A DNA stretch of 5,407 nucleotides, from assembly GCA_947631675.1 (NCBI GenBank), contig CANRMG010000119.1:1-5407 (forward strand), read 5' to 3'. Positions 5,044 to 5,407 of the stretch are shown here, in pieces (position 1 is the stretch's first letter; each line of letters starts with the position of its first letter). Below the pieces are notes generated by a model. It searched no databases. It was not told the origin of the DNA and worked only from the letters and a program-made list of their open reading frames with translations. This stretch comes from an uncultured Oscillospiraceae bacterium (GTDB lineage Bacteria; Bacillota_A; Clostridia; Oscillospirales; Oscillospiraceae). Both the position numbers and the translations under genes were made by a program.

Positions 5044-5407
5044 TGAGACCGCCCCCTTCCTCCTCCAGCTTCTGCAGCTGGACAAGATGCTGATAGGCGG
5101 GGCAGGACTGCAGAAGCTCCTCATGGCGGCCCACGGCCGAGACCCGGCCGTCCTCCAGGAAGATGATCTTGTCCATGCCCTCGATGGTGGAGATGCGGTG
5201 GGCGATGAGGATGGTGGTCCGCCCGGCGCGGGTGGCGCGCAGGTTCTCCAAGATGGTCTTTTCCGTGTCCGTATCCACGGCGGAGACGGAGTCGTCCAGG
5301 ATGAGGATGGGCGCGTCCTTCATCAGGGCGCGGGCGATGGAGATGCGCTGCTTCTGGCCGCCGGAGACGGTGACGCCCCGCTCGCCCAAAACGGTCTCAT
5401 AGCCCTC
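5036..5407 (-). CDS. ABC exporter half-transporter, BmrC/YheI-like subunit, C-terminal part
   Basis: The last 123 residues of an ABC exporter subunit whose 5' part lies beyond the right edge. Visible are EGYETVLGERG, the canonical signature VSGGQ (residues 14-18 of the fragment), Walker B ILILDD, the D-loop SAVD and the switch histidine in LIAHR. The residue after the Walker B Asp is Asp, not the catalytic Glu, marking this as the degenerate-site subunit of a heterodimeric exporter. The stop at 5036 overlaps the GTG of the next gene, so the two are translationally coupled and made together. The permease domain and Walker A are not visible. Possible substrates are drugs, lipids or peptides, as for BmrCD, LmrCD and TM287/288. 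Confidence 0.92.
   Translation of the reverse strand, partial: EGYETVLGERGVTVSGGQKQRISIARALMKDAPILILDDSVSAVDTDTEKTILENLRATRAGRTTILIAHRISTIEGMDKIIFLEDGRVSAVGRHEELLQSCPAYQHLVQLQKLEEEGGGLSA

Noticed and set aside
3187..5046. Long plus-strand open frame (619 codons) opposite the second ABC subunit
   Set aside because: Antisense shadow with low-complexity His/Glu/Val/Gly-rich composition; the minus-strand frame has all ABC motifs in order.
5044..5124. Upstream ATG start for the second ABC subunit (27 extra residues)
   Set aside because: The added residues are Cys/Ser/Arg-rich and fully overlap the end of the upstream gene; the GTG at 5043 gives a normal short overlap and a natural N-terminus.

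Overview
The window looks like a GC-rich (roughly 60 % by eye) Clostridia chromosome, most like the Oscillospiraceae/Flavonifractor-type gut anaerobes. This rests on the paired ABC exporter, the AGCS symporter under a glycine riboswitch and GC-rich hairpin terminators. The taxonomic guess is an inference; no rRNA or other marker gene is present. All protein genes lie on the minus strand, so the window reads biologically from its right end to its left end.

Right part (5407 to 3104): the last 123 residues of one ABC exporter half-transporter, then a second complete half-transporter whose GTG start overlaps the first gene's stop by 8 nt. Motifs in the two ATPase domains complement each other: Asp replaces the catalytic Glu in the first, and the signature motif is altered in the second. 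They should form one heterodimeric exporter of the BmrCD/LmrCD/TM287-288 kind. A 14-bp hairpin followed by a U-tract ends this transcript.

Middle (3101 to 2031): a 356-residue soluble protein with an N-terminal GT-A (family 2-like) glycosyltransferase domain and C-terminal TPR-like helical repeats. Its best start lies directly behind the upstream terminator, so the terminator's 3' arm occupies the Shine-Dalgarno position.

Left part (1978 to 1): a good sigma-A-type promoter, a leader of about 290 nt with a single recognisable glycine riboswitch aptamer and a branched intrinsic terminator, then a complete AGCS-family Na+/alanine-or-glycine symporter. After a 75-nt gap with a GC-rich hairpin comes the first 45 codons of a PutP-type Na+/proline symporter. 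No separate promoter is visible for the PutP gene, so the riboswitch may influence both Na+-coupled amino acid importers. Glycine and proline are the classic Stickland electron acceptors, which would make that pairing physiologically sensible, but it is inferred.

I see no mobile element, CRISPR array, tRNA or rRNA, and no clearly unprecedented system. The most interesting material is RNA-level: the leader's 5' segment duplicates both arms of the downstream terminator, and the glycosyltransferase start is entangled with a terminator.
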